Part shown: positions 44,869 to 54,582 of the stretch, piece after piece
Position numbering within the stretch: the first letter of the stretch is position 1
Layout of the letters: each line of letters opens with the position of its first letter
Assembly (NCBI GenBank): GCA_963775335.1
Contig: CAVZIJ010000002.1
Coordinates: forward strand, 868,001 to 932,000
Direction of reading: 5' to 3'
DNA: 64,000 nt
From: CAVQCX01 sp963775335
GTDB lineage: Bacteria > Pseudomonadota > Gammaproteobacteria > Chromatiales > Chromatiaceae
Notes under the pieces: model-generated
What the model saw: the letters and a program-made list of their open reading frames with translations, nothing else
Told to the model about the DNA's origin: nothing
Database searches by the model: none
Position numbers and translations under genes: made by a program

Positions 44869-47682
44869 CTACTGAAGCCGGCCGTGGCACTGCTTGTACT
44901 TCTTACCCGATCCGCACGGACAGGGCTCGTTGCGTCCGATCTTGCGCTCGGTGCGCACGAACGGCTCGGCGACGGCGGGCTCCCGCTCGACGGGCGGCTC
45001 CGCCCCCGCGTCGCCCAAACCCGTGAATTCCTCGTGCTTGAATTCGAATTCGGTCGGGGAGGGGGGCGCCTGGCGCTCCAGGGGAGGCGGCTCCTCCTCG
45101 CGGACCTGAACCTTAGAGAGCACGCCGACCACCTCGGCCTTGATGGCCGCGAGCATACCCGAGAACATCTCGAAGGCCTCGCGCTTGTACTCCTGCTTGG
45201 GGTCCTTCTGCGCATAGCCGCGCAGGTGGATACCCTGGCGCAGGTAGTCCATCGCGGCCAGGTGCTCCTTCCAATGGGTATCGAGCACCTGGAGCATGAT
45301 GGCCTTCTCGTAGTAGCGCATCACTTCCGGACCGACCTTGACCGTCTTCTCTTCGTAGCTGCGCTCCAGCTCTTCCAGAATGCGCGCGCGCAGGGTCTCT
45401 TCGTGCAGGCTCTCGTCCTCGTCGAGCCATTGCTGGAGCGGATACTCCGCGCCCAAGTCGTCCTCCAGGGCCTTGGTCAGCCCCGGGATGTCCCATTGCT
45501 CCTCGATGCTGCCCGGCGGGATATACCCATCGATCAAAGCGCCGACTACGTCCTGGCGCAGCGCCTTGATGCTCTCGGAGATATCCTCCACCTCCATCAG
45601 CTCGCTACGCTGCTGGTAGACGACCTTGCGCTGGTCGTTGGCCACGTCGTCGTATTCCAGCAGCTGCTTGCGGATATCGAAGTTGCGTCCCTCGACCTTG
45701 CGCTGGGCGTTCTCGATCGCTTTGGTCACCCAGGGGTGCTCGATGGCCTCGCCTTCCTTCATGCCCAGCTTCTGCATGATCGTCGACACGCGCTCGGAGG
45801 CGAAGATGCGCATCAGGTTGTCTTCGAGGGAGAGATAGAACCGGGTCGAGCCCGGATCGCCCTGGCGGCCCGAGCGACCTCGGAGCTGGTTGTCGATGCG
45901 CCGCGATTCGTGCCGCTCGGTGCCGACGACGTGCAGACCGCCCGAGTCGAGGACCTGCTGATGACGCACCTTCCAGTCGGCGCGGACGCGTTCGATCTCT
46001 TCCGCGGCCGGCGGATCACCCAGCCCCGCCACCTCCGCCTCGAAGCTCCCACCCAGCACGATATCCGTGCCGCGGCCAGCCATGTTGGTGGCGATGGTCA
46101 CGGCCCCCGGGCGCCCCGCCTGCGCCACAATGCCGGCCTCTCGCTCGTGCTGCTTGGCATTGAGGACCTCGTGGGCGACCTTGTCCTTCGTCAGCAGCTC
46201 GGCGATGAGCTCGGACGTCTCGATGGACGCGGTGCCCACCAGCACCGGCTGCCCGCGGACCACACAGTCCTTGATGTCGTCGATGATCGCCTTGTACTTC
46301 TCTGGCTGGGTCAGATAGACCAGATCGCCCATGTCCCTGCGGATCATCGGCATGTTGGTCGGGATGACCACCACCTCCAGTCCGTAGATCTGCTGAAACT
46401 CGTAGGCCTCGGTATCGGCCGTGCCGGTCATGCCGGCCAGCTTCTGATACAAGCGGAAGTAGTTCTGGAACGTGATCGAGGCGAGGGTCTGATTCTCCGC
46501 CTGGATGTTGACCCCTTCCTTGGCCTCGACCGCCTGATGCAGGCCATCGGACCAGCGCCGCCCCGGCATGGTACGACCGGTGAACTCGTCCACGATGACG
46601 ATCTGGCCGTCGCGCACGATGTATTCAACGTCCTTATGGAAGAGCACGTGGGCGCGCAACGCCGCGTACACGTGGTGCATAAGGCTGATGTTCTGGCTGT
46701 CGTAGAGGCTGGAGCCTTCGTCGAGCAGCCCGCTCTCGGCGAGCATCTGTTCGATCTTCTCGTGGCCCTCCTCGCTCAGATAGGTCTGGCGGGCCTTCTC
46801 GTCCACCGAGTAGTCGCCCGGGCCGAAATCGGGCTGCCCTTCCTCGTTGGTGATCGGCTCCTGGCGCACCAGCGCGGGGATCAGCTCGTTGACGCGCCGG
46901 TACAGATCCGAGCTGTCCTCGGCGGGACCGGAGATAATCAGCGGCGTGCGGGCCTCGTCGATCAGGATCGAATCGACCTCGTCGACGATCGCGAAATGCT
47001 TCTCACGCTGTACCCGCTGGTCGGCGCTGAACGCCATGTTGTCGCGCAGGTAGTCGAACCCGAATTCGTTGTTCGTGCCGTAGGTCACGTCGCAGGCGTA
47101 GGCCTCGCGACGCGTGCAGGGACGCAGGTGGCGATAGCCGCCGTCGGATTCGCGGTGCTGGGGCTCGAAACAATACGAGGCCGAGTCCGGACCCATGCCT
47201 CCGGAAGAATTGATGACCCCCACACTGAGCCCGAGAAAGTGATAGAGCCGACCCATCCATGCGGCGTCGCGCCGGGCAAGGTAGTCGTTGACCGTCACCA
47301 CGTGCACGCCCTTGCCCGTGAGTGCGTTGAGATAGACCGCCAGGGTGGCGACCAGCGTCTTGCCCTCACCGGTGCGCATCTCAGCGATCTTGCCCTGGTG
47401 CAGGACCATGCCGCCGACGAGCTGAACATCGAAGTGACGCATCCCGAGGACCCGCTTGCCGGCCTCCCGCGCCACGGCGAAGGCCTCGGGAAGCAGGCTG
47501 TCGGGCGATGCGCCCTCCCTGACACGGGTGCGAAAGTCATCGGTCCGGGCCTGCAGCTCGGCATCGGACAGCGGCTGGACCTGTGGCTCGAAGGCGCCGA
47601 CCTCGGCCGCCACCTTGCTCATACGCTTGACCAGCCGCTCGTTGCGGCTACCGAAGACCTTTTTCAGAATGTTGCTGACCAT
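44869..47682 (-). CDS. secA: Preprotein translocase ATPase SecA
   Basis: A 937-residue motor that drives unfolded preproteins through SecYEG. Walker A MRTGEGKTLVATL is near residue 100, with DEVDSILIDEARTPLIISG in nucleotide-binding fold 1. Motifs of fold 2 follow: VLVGTASIETSE, TIATNMAGRGTDIVLGG and GRSGRQGDPGSTRFYLSLED. The C-terminal tail ends in the zinc motif CPCGSGKKYKQCHG used for SecB binding. Full length. Upstream of an M23 peptidase gene, with its own promoter candidate. Confidence 0.97.
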   Translation of the reverse strand: MVSNILKKVFGSRNERLVKRMSKVAAEVGAFEPQVQPLSDAELQARTDDFRTRVREGASPDSLLPEAFAVAREAGKRVLGMRHFDVQLVGGMVLHQGKIAEMRTGEGKTLVATLAVYLNALTGKGVHVVTVNDYLARRDAAWMGRLYHFLGLSVGVINSSGGMGPDSASYCFEPQHRESDGGYRHLRPCTRREAYACDVTYGTNNEFGFDYLRDNMAFSADQRVQREKHFAIVDEVDSILIDEARTPLIISGPAEDSSDLYRRVNELIPALVRQEPITNEEGQPDFGPGDYSVDEKARQTYLSEEGHEKIEQMLAESGLLDEGSSLYDSQNISLMHHVYAALRAHVLFHKDVEYIVRDGQIVIVDEFTGRTMPGRRWSDGLHQAVEAKEGVNIQAENQTLASITFQNYFRLYQKLAGMTGTADTEAYEFQQIYGLEVVVIPTNMPMIRRDMGDLVYLTQPEKYKAIIDDIKDCVVRGQPVLVGTASIETSELIAELLTKDKVAHEVLNAKQHEREAGIVAQAGRPGAVTIATNMAGRGTDIVLGGSFEAEVAGLGDPPAAEEIERVRADWKVRHQQVLDSGGLHVVGTERHESRRIDNQLRGRSGRQGDPGSTRFYLSLEDNLMRIFASERVSTIMQKLGMKEGEAIEHPWVTKAIENAQRKVEGRNFDIRKQLLEYDDVANDQRKVVYQQRSELMEVEDISESIKALRQDVVGALIDGYIPPGSIEEQWDIPGLTKALEDDLGAEYPLQQWLDEDESLHEETLRARILEELERSYEEKTVKVGPEVMRYYEKAIMLQVLDTHWKEHLAAMDYLRQGIHLRGYAQKDPKQEYKREAFEMFSGMLAAIKAEVVGVLSKVQVREEEPPPLERQAPPSPTEFEFKHEEFTGLGDAGAEPPVEREPAVAEPFVRTERKIGRNEPCPCGSGKKYKQCHGRLQ

Positions 47683-47727
47683 CGACGAAATTCAGCTGCG
47701 GCTCGGGGGGGAAATTAAAGATTGCGG

Positions 47728-47756
47728 ATCATACCGCAAATACGGTCCGCACTCAG
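47728..47756 (-). promoter_or_regulatory. Possible sigma-70 promoter of secA
   Basis: On the minus strand CTGAGT and TATGAT are separated by 17 bases, about 50 bases before the secA ATG. The -35 is poor; the -10 matches 5 of 6. Confidence 0.4.
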
Positions 47757-47823
47757 GGAATTCAACGCCGGGTCGGGGCCCCGGCGGGGCGGCGGGACGG
47801 CTCAACGCACCACTCTGGTGCAA

Positions 47824-48750
47824 TCAGTTTACTGCCACGAACTTGGCCGGGTTGATCTTCTTGCCGTTGTGGATCAGCTCGAGATGGACGTGGGGGCCGG
47901 TCGAGCGCCCGGTCGAACCGAGGATCGCAATCGGCTGGCCCTTGGAAACCGTGTCGCCGGGCTTGACCAGGATGGCCTTGTTGTGGGCGTATCGGCTGAC
48001 GTAGCCGTCTCCGTGGTCGATCTCGACGAGGTTGCCGTAGCCGTCGCCGTTGTTACCGATCGAGGTCACCACGCCCGCCGCGACCGCTCGCACCTTGGAG
48101 CCCGGCTTGCCCGCGAAATCCAAGCCCTCGTGGAGCTCCTTCTTGCCCGTGAACGGGTCGGTGCGAAGTCCGAAGCCGGACGATACGTAACCGTCCCGCA
48201 GGGGCGCACTCGACGGGCGCACCTCCTCACTGAGCTTGCGGGTCATGATCAGATCCTGGAGCAGCTTGAGCTTGCGCTCTCGATCATCCAGCAGTCGGGT
48301 GAAGTGCCGCATGTCCGACACCAGCCCGAAGGCGGACTCGGACTCCCCGGGGCCCGTGCTCAACCCGCCTTCCGGGGGGGGCTGACTGAAATCGAACTCG
48401 CCCTGATCGAGCTTGCCCATTTCGGTCAGTCGCTGTCCCAGTGCATCGAGGCGCATGACCCGGGCCTGCATCTCGCCGAGACGCAGCGCCAAGGCGTCCA
48501 GATTGGCCCGAGTCTTCGCCTGGGCATCGCCGACCTCCTGGCGCTGACGCTCGAGCTGCAGCGCGAGGGCCTTGGCCTGCTCGCTGGACGGCCCGCCGAT
48601 CTGTGCGATCGCCAGGCGGTAGCCGCCCCAGAAGCTGACCCCGATCGCCAGACCAAAGACCACTATGAGTCCCGCGAGGAGCTTACGGGCACAGAGCTCG
48701 GTACTACTACCCCATCGGTTGCAGAATCTCGTGACTGGCAGTACGTTCAT
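47824..48750 (-). CDS. M23 family peptidoglycan metallopeptidase, membrane-anchored
   Basis: A 308-residue protein. An N-terminal membrane anchor (LLAGLIVVFGLAIGVSFWGG) is followed by a coiled coil (about 55-120) and a C-terminal LytM domain with zinc ligands in HEGLDFAG and GPHVHLEL. M23 enzymes cut peptide cross-links or, when degenerate, regulate amidases; here both ligand motifs are intact, so it is probably active in the periplasm. The start at 48750 has GAGGAG about 9 bases upstream. It is divergent from the DciA-like gene. Confidence 0.9.
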   Translation of the reverse strand: MNVLPVTRFCNRWGSSTELCARKLLAGLIVVFGLAIGVSFWGGYRLAIAQIGGPSSEQAKALALQLERQRQEVGDAQAKTRANLDALALRLGEMQARVMRLDALGQRLTEMGKLDQGEFDFSQPPPEGGLSTGPGESESAFGLVSDMRHFTRLLDDRERKLKLLQDLIMTRKLSEEVRPSSAPLRDGYVSSGFGLRTDPFTGKKELHEGLDFAGKPGSKVRAVAAGVVTSIGNNGDGYGNLVEIDHGDGYVSRYAHNKAILVKPGDTVSKGQPIAILGSTGRSTGPHVHLELIHNGKKINPAKFVAVN

Positions 48751-48818
48751 CGCGTCTGACTCCTCTGTTCTACGAGCTTCGCTTCCCAACAACCCGCGGC
48801 CGGCTACGGCGAGCAAGC

Positions 48819-49253
48819 ATGAGATCCCGCCCCCACCCCTTCGCCGAGATCCTGGAGCGGTGCACCAGCCTCGGGGCGCTGCAGCGATCGATCGCCCAGC
48901 GCCTGGGGCTCCTCGATCAGGTCAGGAGGGCGCTCCCGGCTCCTGTCGACCAGCACTGCGTCTGGGCCGGCCTGAGCGAGGAGCGGCTGCTCCTGTTCGC
49001 CGACTCCCCTCCCTGGGCGACCCGGATGCGGTTTCTGGCGCCAAGCCTCGTCCCCACGCTGGGCCGCGCCGGAACGCGGGTAACGGAGGTCCGTGTTCGG
49101 GTCCTGGCTCCCGCCGATCCGCCCCAGAAAGCGCCGCGGCGCAGGCCTACCTTGTCTTCCAAGAATGCGCGCCTGCTACTGCAGGTCGCCGAGGAAACCG
49201 ACGATCCCGCGCTGCGCGAGGCCTTGAGGCGGCTCGCGCGGCGGGGCGGCTGA
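48819..49253 (+). CDS. DUF721 / DciA-like protein
   Basis: A 144-residue basic protein. The N-terminal part up to residue 95 has the DUF721 pattern ALPAPVDQHCVWAGLSEERL and LLLFADSPPWATRMRFLAP, which resembles the K-homology-like domain of DciA, the bacterial helicase loader. In gammaproteobacteria this gene usually sits between lpxC and secA, as here. It is convergent with lpxC, with 6 bases between stops. Confidence 0.8.
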   Translation: MRSRPHPFAEILERCTSLGALQRSIAQRLGLLDQVRRALPAPVDQHCVWAGLSEERLLLFADSPPWATRMRFLAPSLVPTLGRAGTRVTEVRVRVLAPADPPQKAPRRRPTLSSKNARLLLQVAEETDDPALREALRRLARRGG

Positions 49254-49259
49254 TCTTCG

Positions 49260-50171
49260 TCAGCTCGCCGGTGCCGGCTTCGTGTACGAGATCGGCGCCC
49301 GATCCCCCTCCCGGAACGTCACTTCTTCCCAAGCCTGCTTGTCGGCCAACAGCGCCTTGAGCAGCCGGTTGTTCAACGCATGGCCCGACTTGTAGCCGCT
49401 GAAGGCCCCCACCAGGCTGTGCCCCAGCAGATACAGGTCGCCGATGGCGTCCAGGATCTTGTGCTTGACGAACTCATCCTCATAGCGCAGACCATCCTCG
49501 TTGAGGATACGGTAGTCGTCGACCACGATCGCATTGTCGAGACTGCCGCCCAGGGCGAGCTTGCGCTCGCGCAGCATCTCCAGATCCCGCAAAAACCCGA
49601 AGGTCCGCGCCCGGCTGACCTCCCGCACGAACGAGGTCGACGAAAAATCGATCGAGGCGTACTGGGTACGCTCCGTGAAGGCGGGATGATCGAAATCGAT
49701 CGCGAAGGACACCTTGAAGCCGTCGAACGGCTCGAAGGAGGCTCGCTTATCCCCGTCCTCGACCACCACCTTGCGCTTGATGCGGATGAACTTCTTGGCT
49801 GCGTTCTGCTCTTCGACACCGGCCGACTGGATCAGGAACACGAAGGGGCCGGCGCTGCCGTCCATGATCGGCACCTCCGGGGCGCTGACGTCGACATAGG
49901 CGTTGTCGATGCCCAGACCTGCCAGCGCGGAGAGCAGATGCTCCACGGTGGAGATCTTCACGTTGCCGTTGACCAAGGTCGTCGAAAGCCGGGTGTCCCC
50001 CACGTTCTCGGGTTTCGCGCGTATCTCCACCGGATCAGCGAGATCCACCCGCCGGAACACGATCCCCGTGTCCGGGGCAGCGGGTCTGAGCGTCAGGTAG
50101 ACCTTCTCACCCGTGTGAAGGCCGACCCCCGTGGCCCTAATGACGTTCTTCAGCGTTCGCTGGCGTATCAT
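49260..50171 (-). CDS. lpxC: UDP-3-O-acyl-N-acetylglucosamine deacetylase
   Basis: A 303-residue zinc enzyme that commits UDP-acyl-GlcNAc to lipid A synthesis. Zinc ligand His is in STVEHLLSALAGLGIDN, and the other ligands are in HKILDAIGDLYLLG. The catalytic Glu/Thr segment EVPIMDGSAGPFVFLI and the late His in GHALNN are present. It closes the dcw cluster, as usual, and has its own promoter. Confidence 0.97.
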   Translation of the reverse strand: MIRQRTLKNVIRATGVGLHTGEKVYLTLRPAAPDTGIVFRRVDLADPVEIRAKPENVGDTRLSTTLVNGNVKISTVEHLLSALAGLGIDNAYVDVSAPEVPIMDGSAGPFVFLIQSAGVEEQNAAKKFIRIKRKVVVEDGDKRASFEPFDGFKVSFAIDFDHPAFTERTQYASIDFSSTSFVREVSRARTFGFLRDLEMLRERKLALGGSLDNAIVVDDYRILNEDGLRYEDEFVKHKILDAIGDLYLLGHSLVGAFSGYKSGHALNNRLLKALLADKQAWEEVTFREGDRAPISYTKPAPAS

Positions 50172-50217
50172 CTTATATCGCCCCCGTCAGACCGCGGCCG
50201 GCCAAAAACCCGCGCGG

Positions 50218-50246
50218 ATTGTACCATAAAGCGTGGCACCCTCCAA
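50218..50246 (-). promoter_or_regulatory. Sigma-70 promoter of lpxC
   Basis: On the minus strand TTGGAG and TACAAT are separated by exactly 17 bases, about 50 bases before the lpxC ATG. Both boxes are good matches. Confidence 0.7.
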
Positions 50247-50335
50247 TAAGTACAAACGCGGGTGCAGCAGCCCCCTCAGGCTTTTAAGCAAATCCCATTC
50301 CATGGGCTCCACTCAGCGGACCGCCAGATCGGCGA

Positions 50336-51511
50336 TCAGTCCGCCTGCCGGCGCAGAAACGCCGGGATATCCAGGTAGTCCATATCCTGCTCCTTGGGCA
50401 CGTGGCCGAATGGCCTCACCGGCTTGCGGTCCCGGCGCATTACCGTGGGCCGCTCCATATCGGCGTAGTCAAGCGCTGGCGGCTCGACGATGTCGCTGGT
50501 GACCAGGCGCACCGCTTTGACCTCCGGCTCTTCGACTCGCTGTCTGCCGGTCTGCAACGGACCCAGCCCGGTCGCCACCACCGTAACCCGTAGATCGTCG
50601 TGCATCTCCGGATCGATCACGGTGCCGACCACCACGGTCGCATCCTCGCAGGCGAACTCCTTGACGGTGTTACCGACTTCGTCGAACTCGCCGATGGACA
50701 TGTCCAGGCCGGCGGTGATGTTCACCAGTATCCCTTTGGCACCGGAGAGGTTGACGTCCTCGAGCAGCGGGCTGTGAATGGCCTGCTCCGCGGCCTCCCG
50801 GGCGCGGTTCTCTCCCCGGGAAGAGCCCGAGCCCATCATGGCGACCCCCATCTCGGACATCACGGTGCGCACATCGGCGAAGTCCACGTTGATCAGACCC
50901 GGCCGCGTGATGAGCTCGGCAATCCCCTGCACTGCGTTGTAGAGCACGTTATTCGCAGACTTAAAGGCATCGAGCAGGGAAATGCCCTTGCCCAGGACCT
51001 GCAGCAGCTTCTCGTTGGGGATGGTAATCAGCGAGTCGACGTATTGGCCAAGGTCGGCGATACCGCGCTCGGCCACCTGCATGCGCTTGCTCCCCTCGAA
51101 AGGAAAGGGCTTGGTCACCACCGCCACCGTGAGTATGCCCAGCTCCTTGGCTATCTCCGCTACCACCGGGGCCGCGCCAGTGCCGGTGCCACCACCCATC
51201 CCGGCGGTGATGAAGACCATATCGGCCCCCTCGAGTGCTTCCTCGATGCGATCCCGGTCTTCCATCGCCGCGCTGCGGCCGATCTCCGGGTTGGCTCCCG
51301 CACCCAGACCCTTGGTGATGTTGGATCCCAGCTGCAGCACCGATTTGACGGCGCTGCTCTTCAACGCCTGGGCGTCCGTATTGGCGCAGATGAATTCCAC
51401 GCCTTCGATATTGCCGCTGAGCATGTGGTTCACGGCGTTGCCGCCCCCGCCGCCCACACCGACAACCTTGATCACTGCGTTCTGACTGTAAGCGTCCATC
51501 AATTCGAACAT
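50336..51511 (-). CDS. ftsZ: Cell division protein FtsZ
   Basis: A 391-residue tubulin homologue that forms the Z ring. The GTP-binding loop GMGGGTGTGAAP is near residue 105, NTDAQAL and the T7 loop region NVDFADVRTVMSEMG follow. The conserved C-terminal peptide DYLDIPAFLRRQ, which binds FtsA and ZipA, closes the protein. It lies downstream of ftsQ-ftsA in the standard order. Confidence 0.98.
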   Translation of the reverse strand: MFELMDAYSQNAVIKVVGVGGGGGNAVNHMLSGNIEGVEFICANTDAQALKSSAVKSVLQLGSNITKGLGAGANPEIGRSAAMEDRDRIEEALEGADMVFITAGMGGGTGTGAAPVVAEIAKELGILTVAVVTKPFPFEGSKRMQVAERGIADLGQYVDSLITIPNEKLLQVLGKGISLLDAFKSANNVLYNAVQGIAELITRPGLINVDFADVRTVMSEMGVAMMGSGSSRGENRAREAAEQAIHSPLLEDVNLSGAKGILVNITAGLDMSIGEFDEVGNTVKEFACEDATVVVGTVIDPEMHDDLRVTVVATGLGPLQTGRQRVEEPEVKAVRLVTSDIVEPPALDYADMERPTVMRRDRKPVRPFGHVPKEQDMDYLDIPAFLRRQAD

Positions 51512-51587
51512 GACTCGATCCTCCGCTCTGCCTTTGCTGTGCCATTACCCGGCCGTCTACCCGTCGACGGGGACGACCTCCGACCGA

Positions 51588-52823
51588 CTAGAAATTGCCC
51601 TGGAACCAGCTCTTCATCCGTTCCCACACCGCCTTCATCCCCCGTCCGCTCGGCATCTCCTGGACCTGCCCGGAGCGGTTGCGACAGCCGAAAAGAAGCA
51701 ACCCGACCCCGGTGGCATAGATCGGATTGCGCACTACATCGACCAGGCCGGTCACGTACTGGGGCACGCCCAGGCGCACCGGCATGTGAAACACCTCTTC
51801 GGCCAGCTCCACCAAGCCTTCCATCTTGGCGCTGCCGCCGGTGAGCACGACGCCAGCGGCAATCAGGTCTTCGAAGCCGCTACGTCTGAGCTCCCCTTGG
51901 ACCAGGACCAGCAGCTCCTCATAACGGGGCTCGACTACCTCGGCCAGGGTCTGGCGGCTCAGTCTGCGCGCCGCCCGCTCGCCGATGCTCGGTACCTCGA
52001 TGGTCTCCTCGGCGGTTGCGAGCTGAGTCAGCGCGCAGGCGTACTTGATCTTGATCTCCTCGGCATGTTGGGTCGGCGTGCGCAGGGCCACCGCGATATC
52101 GTTGGTGACCTGGTCACCGGCGATGGGGATCACCGCGGTGTGCCGAATGGACCCGTCAGTGAACACGGCGATGTCCGTGGTACCGCCGCCTACGTCCACC
52201 AGGCAGACCCCCAGCTCCTTCTCGTCGTCGGACAGCACCGAGTAGCTCGAGGCGATCTGCTCCAGGATCAGGTCATCGACCTCCAGCCCGCAGCGGCGCA
52301 CGCACTTGACGATGTTTTGGGCCGCGCTCACGGCGCCGGTCACCATGTGGACCCGGGCCTCCAGACGCACCCCGGACATGCCCACCGGCTCCCGGATGCC
52401 GTCCTGGTTATCGATGATGAATTCCTGGGGAAGGATGTGCAGGATCTTCTGATCCGCCGGGATCGCTACGGCCCGCGCAGCATCGATCACCCGATCGACG
52501 TCGCCGGCTGTCACCTCACGGTCCTTGATCGGGACTATGCCGTGGGAATTGAGGCTGCGGATATGGCTCCCAGCGATCCCTGCATGCACGGCGTGGATCT
52601 GGCAGCCGGCCATCAGCTCAGCCTCTTCCACGGCCCGCTGGATCGACTGCACGGTGGATTCGATATTCACCACTACGCCTTTCTTGAGGCCGCGGGACGG
52701 ATGCGAGCCTATGCCCACGATCTCGATCTCGCCGTCGACCTTGATCTCCCCGACGATCGCGACCACCTTCGACGTGCCGATGTCCAGGCCAACGATCAGG
52801 TTCTTTTCGCTTCGCTTGGTCAT
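51588..52823 (-). CDS. ftsA: Cell division protein FtsA
   Basis: A 411-residue actin-fold protein that ties FtsZ to the membrane. VGLDIGTSKVVAIVGE opens the ATPase fold, with CLVDVGGGTTDIAVF and VLTGGSAKMEGL as the other nucleotide-binding segments. The C-terminal amphipathic helix (AVWERMKSWFQGNF) gives membrane attachment. Sixteen bases separate it from ftsQ. Confidence 0.97.
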   Translation of the reverse strand: MTKRSEKNLIVGLDIGTSKVVAIVGEIKVDGEIEIVGIGSHPSRGLKKGVVVNIESTVQSIQRAVEEAELMAGCQIHAVHAGIAGSHIRSLNSHGIVPIKDREVTAGDVDRVIDAARAVAIPADQKILHILPQEFIIDNQDGIREPVGMSGVRLEARVHMVTGAVSAAQNIVKCVRRCGLEVDDLILEQIASSYSVLSDDEKELGVCLVDVGGGTTDIAVFTDGSIRHTAVIPIAGDQVTNDIAVALRTPTQHAEEIKIKYACALTQLATAEETIEVPSIGERAARRLSRQTLAEVVEPRYEELLVLVQGELRRSGFEDLIAAGVVLTGGSAKMEGLVELAEEVFHMPVRLGVPQYVTGLVDVVRNPIYATGVGLLLFGCRNRSGQVQEMPSGRGMKAVWERMKSWFQGNF

Positions 52824-52838
52824 AGACCTGAGGCCCCT

Positions 52839-53654
52839 TTACGCCGGTGCCCGCACCGATGCCCCACGGGCAATCCCCTTGGCACCGCCTTCAGGGGACG
52901 ACTCCGGCGGTGCCCTGCGCACTGCGATCCCGTTCGTGTAGCGCAGATCCACCCGTTCCACCTTGCCCGCGGCGGCATTGAGCAGCAGGGGGTAGGCACG
53001 CATAAAGGTTTCCACCCGGGCGGCCAGATGCTGGGTACCGAACAGGATCAAGGTCCCGTCGGACAGCTCGGCGGACCAGTCTTCGCGGGCGGTCAGCGAC
53101 AGGCGCCGGATCTTCAGCCCCTGGGACTCGAAACGGGTTTGAATGGCCCTGTAGGTGTCGAGCACGGACTTGGCGGTGCCCTCCGGGCCGGTGAGCAGCG
53201 GCAGCTCCGCCGGGAGCCGGTCATCCGGCCTTCGGTCGAAGACCTCTCCGCGCAGGTTCACCAACTGCTTGTCGTTCCAGCGGGCCACCGGCTCGCGCTC
53301 GCTCACCCTCAGATACAGTGTGTCCGGCCAGACCCTGCGGACGCTCACGTCCTCCACCCAAGACAAGGACTGGGCCGCGGCACGTACCGCCGCCACATCC
53401 ACGAAAAAGAATCCTCCCCGGGCAACCCGGGCCACGGCCCGTTCCAGCTCGGCTCGGTCCAGCTGCTGAAGCTGGCCATCGATGCGTACCACCCGTAGGG
53501 GGAAATGCTCGGCGTCGAGCAGGTGCTCGATCCCCCACGAGCCAAACACCATCGCGGGAGCGACCACCCCGACCAGCACCAGAGCCCGCAGAACGAGCCT
53601 CACCAACCGGCGATCCGACCGGGGGACTTGCACCTTGTCTCTGCGCTCCGCCAT
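52839..53654 (-). CDS. ftsQ: Cell division protein FtsQ
   Basis: A 271-residue single-pass divisome protein. After a basic N-terminus comes the helix VLRALVLVGVVAPAMVFGSW, then the POTRA domain (FPLRVVRIDGQLQQLDRAEL, about 55-125) and the beta domain. It links to FtsB and FtsL in the periplasm. The start at 53654 is one base after the ddl stop. Confidence 0.93.
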   Translation of the reverse strand: MAERRDKVQVPRSDRRLVRLVLRALVLVGVVAPAMVFGSWGIEHLLDAEHFPLRVVRIDGQLQQLDRAELERAVARVARGGFFFVDVAAVRAAAQSLSWVEDVSVRRVWPDTLYLRVSEREPVARWNDKQLVNLRGEVFDRRPDDRLPAELPLLTGPEGTAKSVLDTYRAIQTRFESQGLKIRRLSLTAREDWSAELSDGTLILFGTQHLAARVETFMRAYPLLLNAAAGKVERVDLRYTNGIAVRRAPPESSPEGGAKGIARGASVRAPA

Positions 53655-53655
53655 C

Positions 53656-54579
53656 TCAGCGCCCCCCCAGGCTGTCTTCGAGGATCCGCCAGACGAGCTC
53701 ATCGAAATCGATGCCGCGCACCCGGGCCGCCATCGGCACCAGGCTGTGGCCGGTCATGCCGGGGGCGGTATTGATCTCGAGTAGCCAAGGGCTGCCGATC
53801 CCGTCCAGCATGATGTCCACCCGAGCCCAACCGCGGGCCCCGACGGCGTGAAATGCCTGCAGCGCGATCGCCTGCATGCGTCGCTCGATCTGCGCATCGA
53901 GACCACTCGGGCAGTGATAACGAGTCGTGGTGGCGAGATACTTGGCCTCGTAGTCGTAGAAGCTGCGGGGAGTCTCCAGACGGATCAACGGCAGCGCCTC
54001 CCCGACCAGAACGGCGCAGGTCAGCTCGGTCCCGACGATCCACCGCTCGGCCAGCACGTCGGCGTCGTAGCCCTGCGCGGTGCGCCAGGCGGCCTCGAGC
54101 TCCGCTTCGCCATTGACCTTGGTCATGCCGATGCTCGAGCCTTCGCGGGCGGGCTTCACGATCAGCGGATAGCCCAGTGCCTGGGCGCCGGCCAGGTCCG
54201 CCTTGGCCCGGAGCATGACGAAATCGGGCGTGGGCAGGCCGCAACCCTGCCAGACCAGCTTGGTGCGGTACTTGTCCATACCGATCGCCGAGGCCATGAC
54301 GCCGCTGCCGGTGTAGGGGAGTCCCAGGATCTCCAAGGCGCCCTGCATGGTGCCGTCCTCACCACCCCGGCCGTGCAGCATGAGGAAGGCGCGGTCGAAG
54401 CGCTCGCGGGCCAGGTGCTCCAGAATGTCCGGGCCAACGTCCACGCCCTCGGCGTCCACGCCCCGGCGTAGCAAGGCCCCGAGCACTGCACCACCGCTCA
54501 TGAGCGAGATCTCCCGCTCCGCCGAGGTTCCGCCCATGAGCACCCCTACCCTGCCGAAATCCGCAGCCTGAGTCGCCAT
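53656..54579 (-). CDS. ddl: D-alanine--D-alanine ligase
   Basis: A 307-residue ATP-grasp enzyme making the D-Ala-D-Ala dipeptide for peptidoglycan. GVLMGGTSAEREISLMSG opens the protein, with LHGRGGEDGTMQGALEILG, YPLIVKPAREGSSIGMTKV and LLEINTAPGMTGHSLVP as substrate and Mg-ATP segments. It stands in the dcw cluster between murB and ftsQ. Confidence 0.97.
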   Translation of the reverse strand: MATQAADFGRVGVLMGGTSAEREISLMSGGAVLGALLRRGVDAEGVDVGPDILEHLARERFDRAFLMLHGRGGEDGTMQGALEILGLPYTGSGVMASAIGMDKYRTKLVWQGCGLPTPDFVMLRAKADLAGAQALGYPLIVKPAREGSSIGMTKVNGEAELEAAWRTAQGYDADVLAERWIVGTELTCAVLVGEALPLIRLETPRSFYDYEAKYLATTTRYHCPSGLDAQIERRMQAIALQAFHAVGARGWARVDIMLDGIGSPWLLEINTAPGMTGHSLVPMAARVRGIDFDELVWRILEDSLGGR

Positions 54580-54582
54580 CGA

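Noticed and set aside
43516..47718. A 1400-codon open frame antisense to argJ and secA
   Set aside because: It mirrors SecA and ArgJ codons on the other strand, is rich in His/Gln/Arg/Leu as expected for antisense of GC-rich genes, and has no family motif.
51510..53498. A 662-codon open frame antisense to ftsA and ftsQ
   Set aside because: Same artefact over an intact dcw gene pair.
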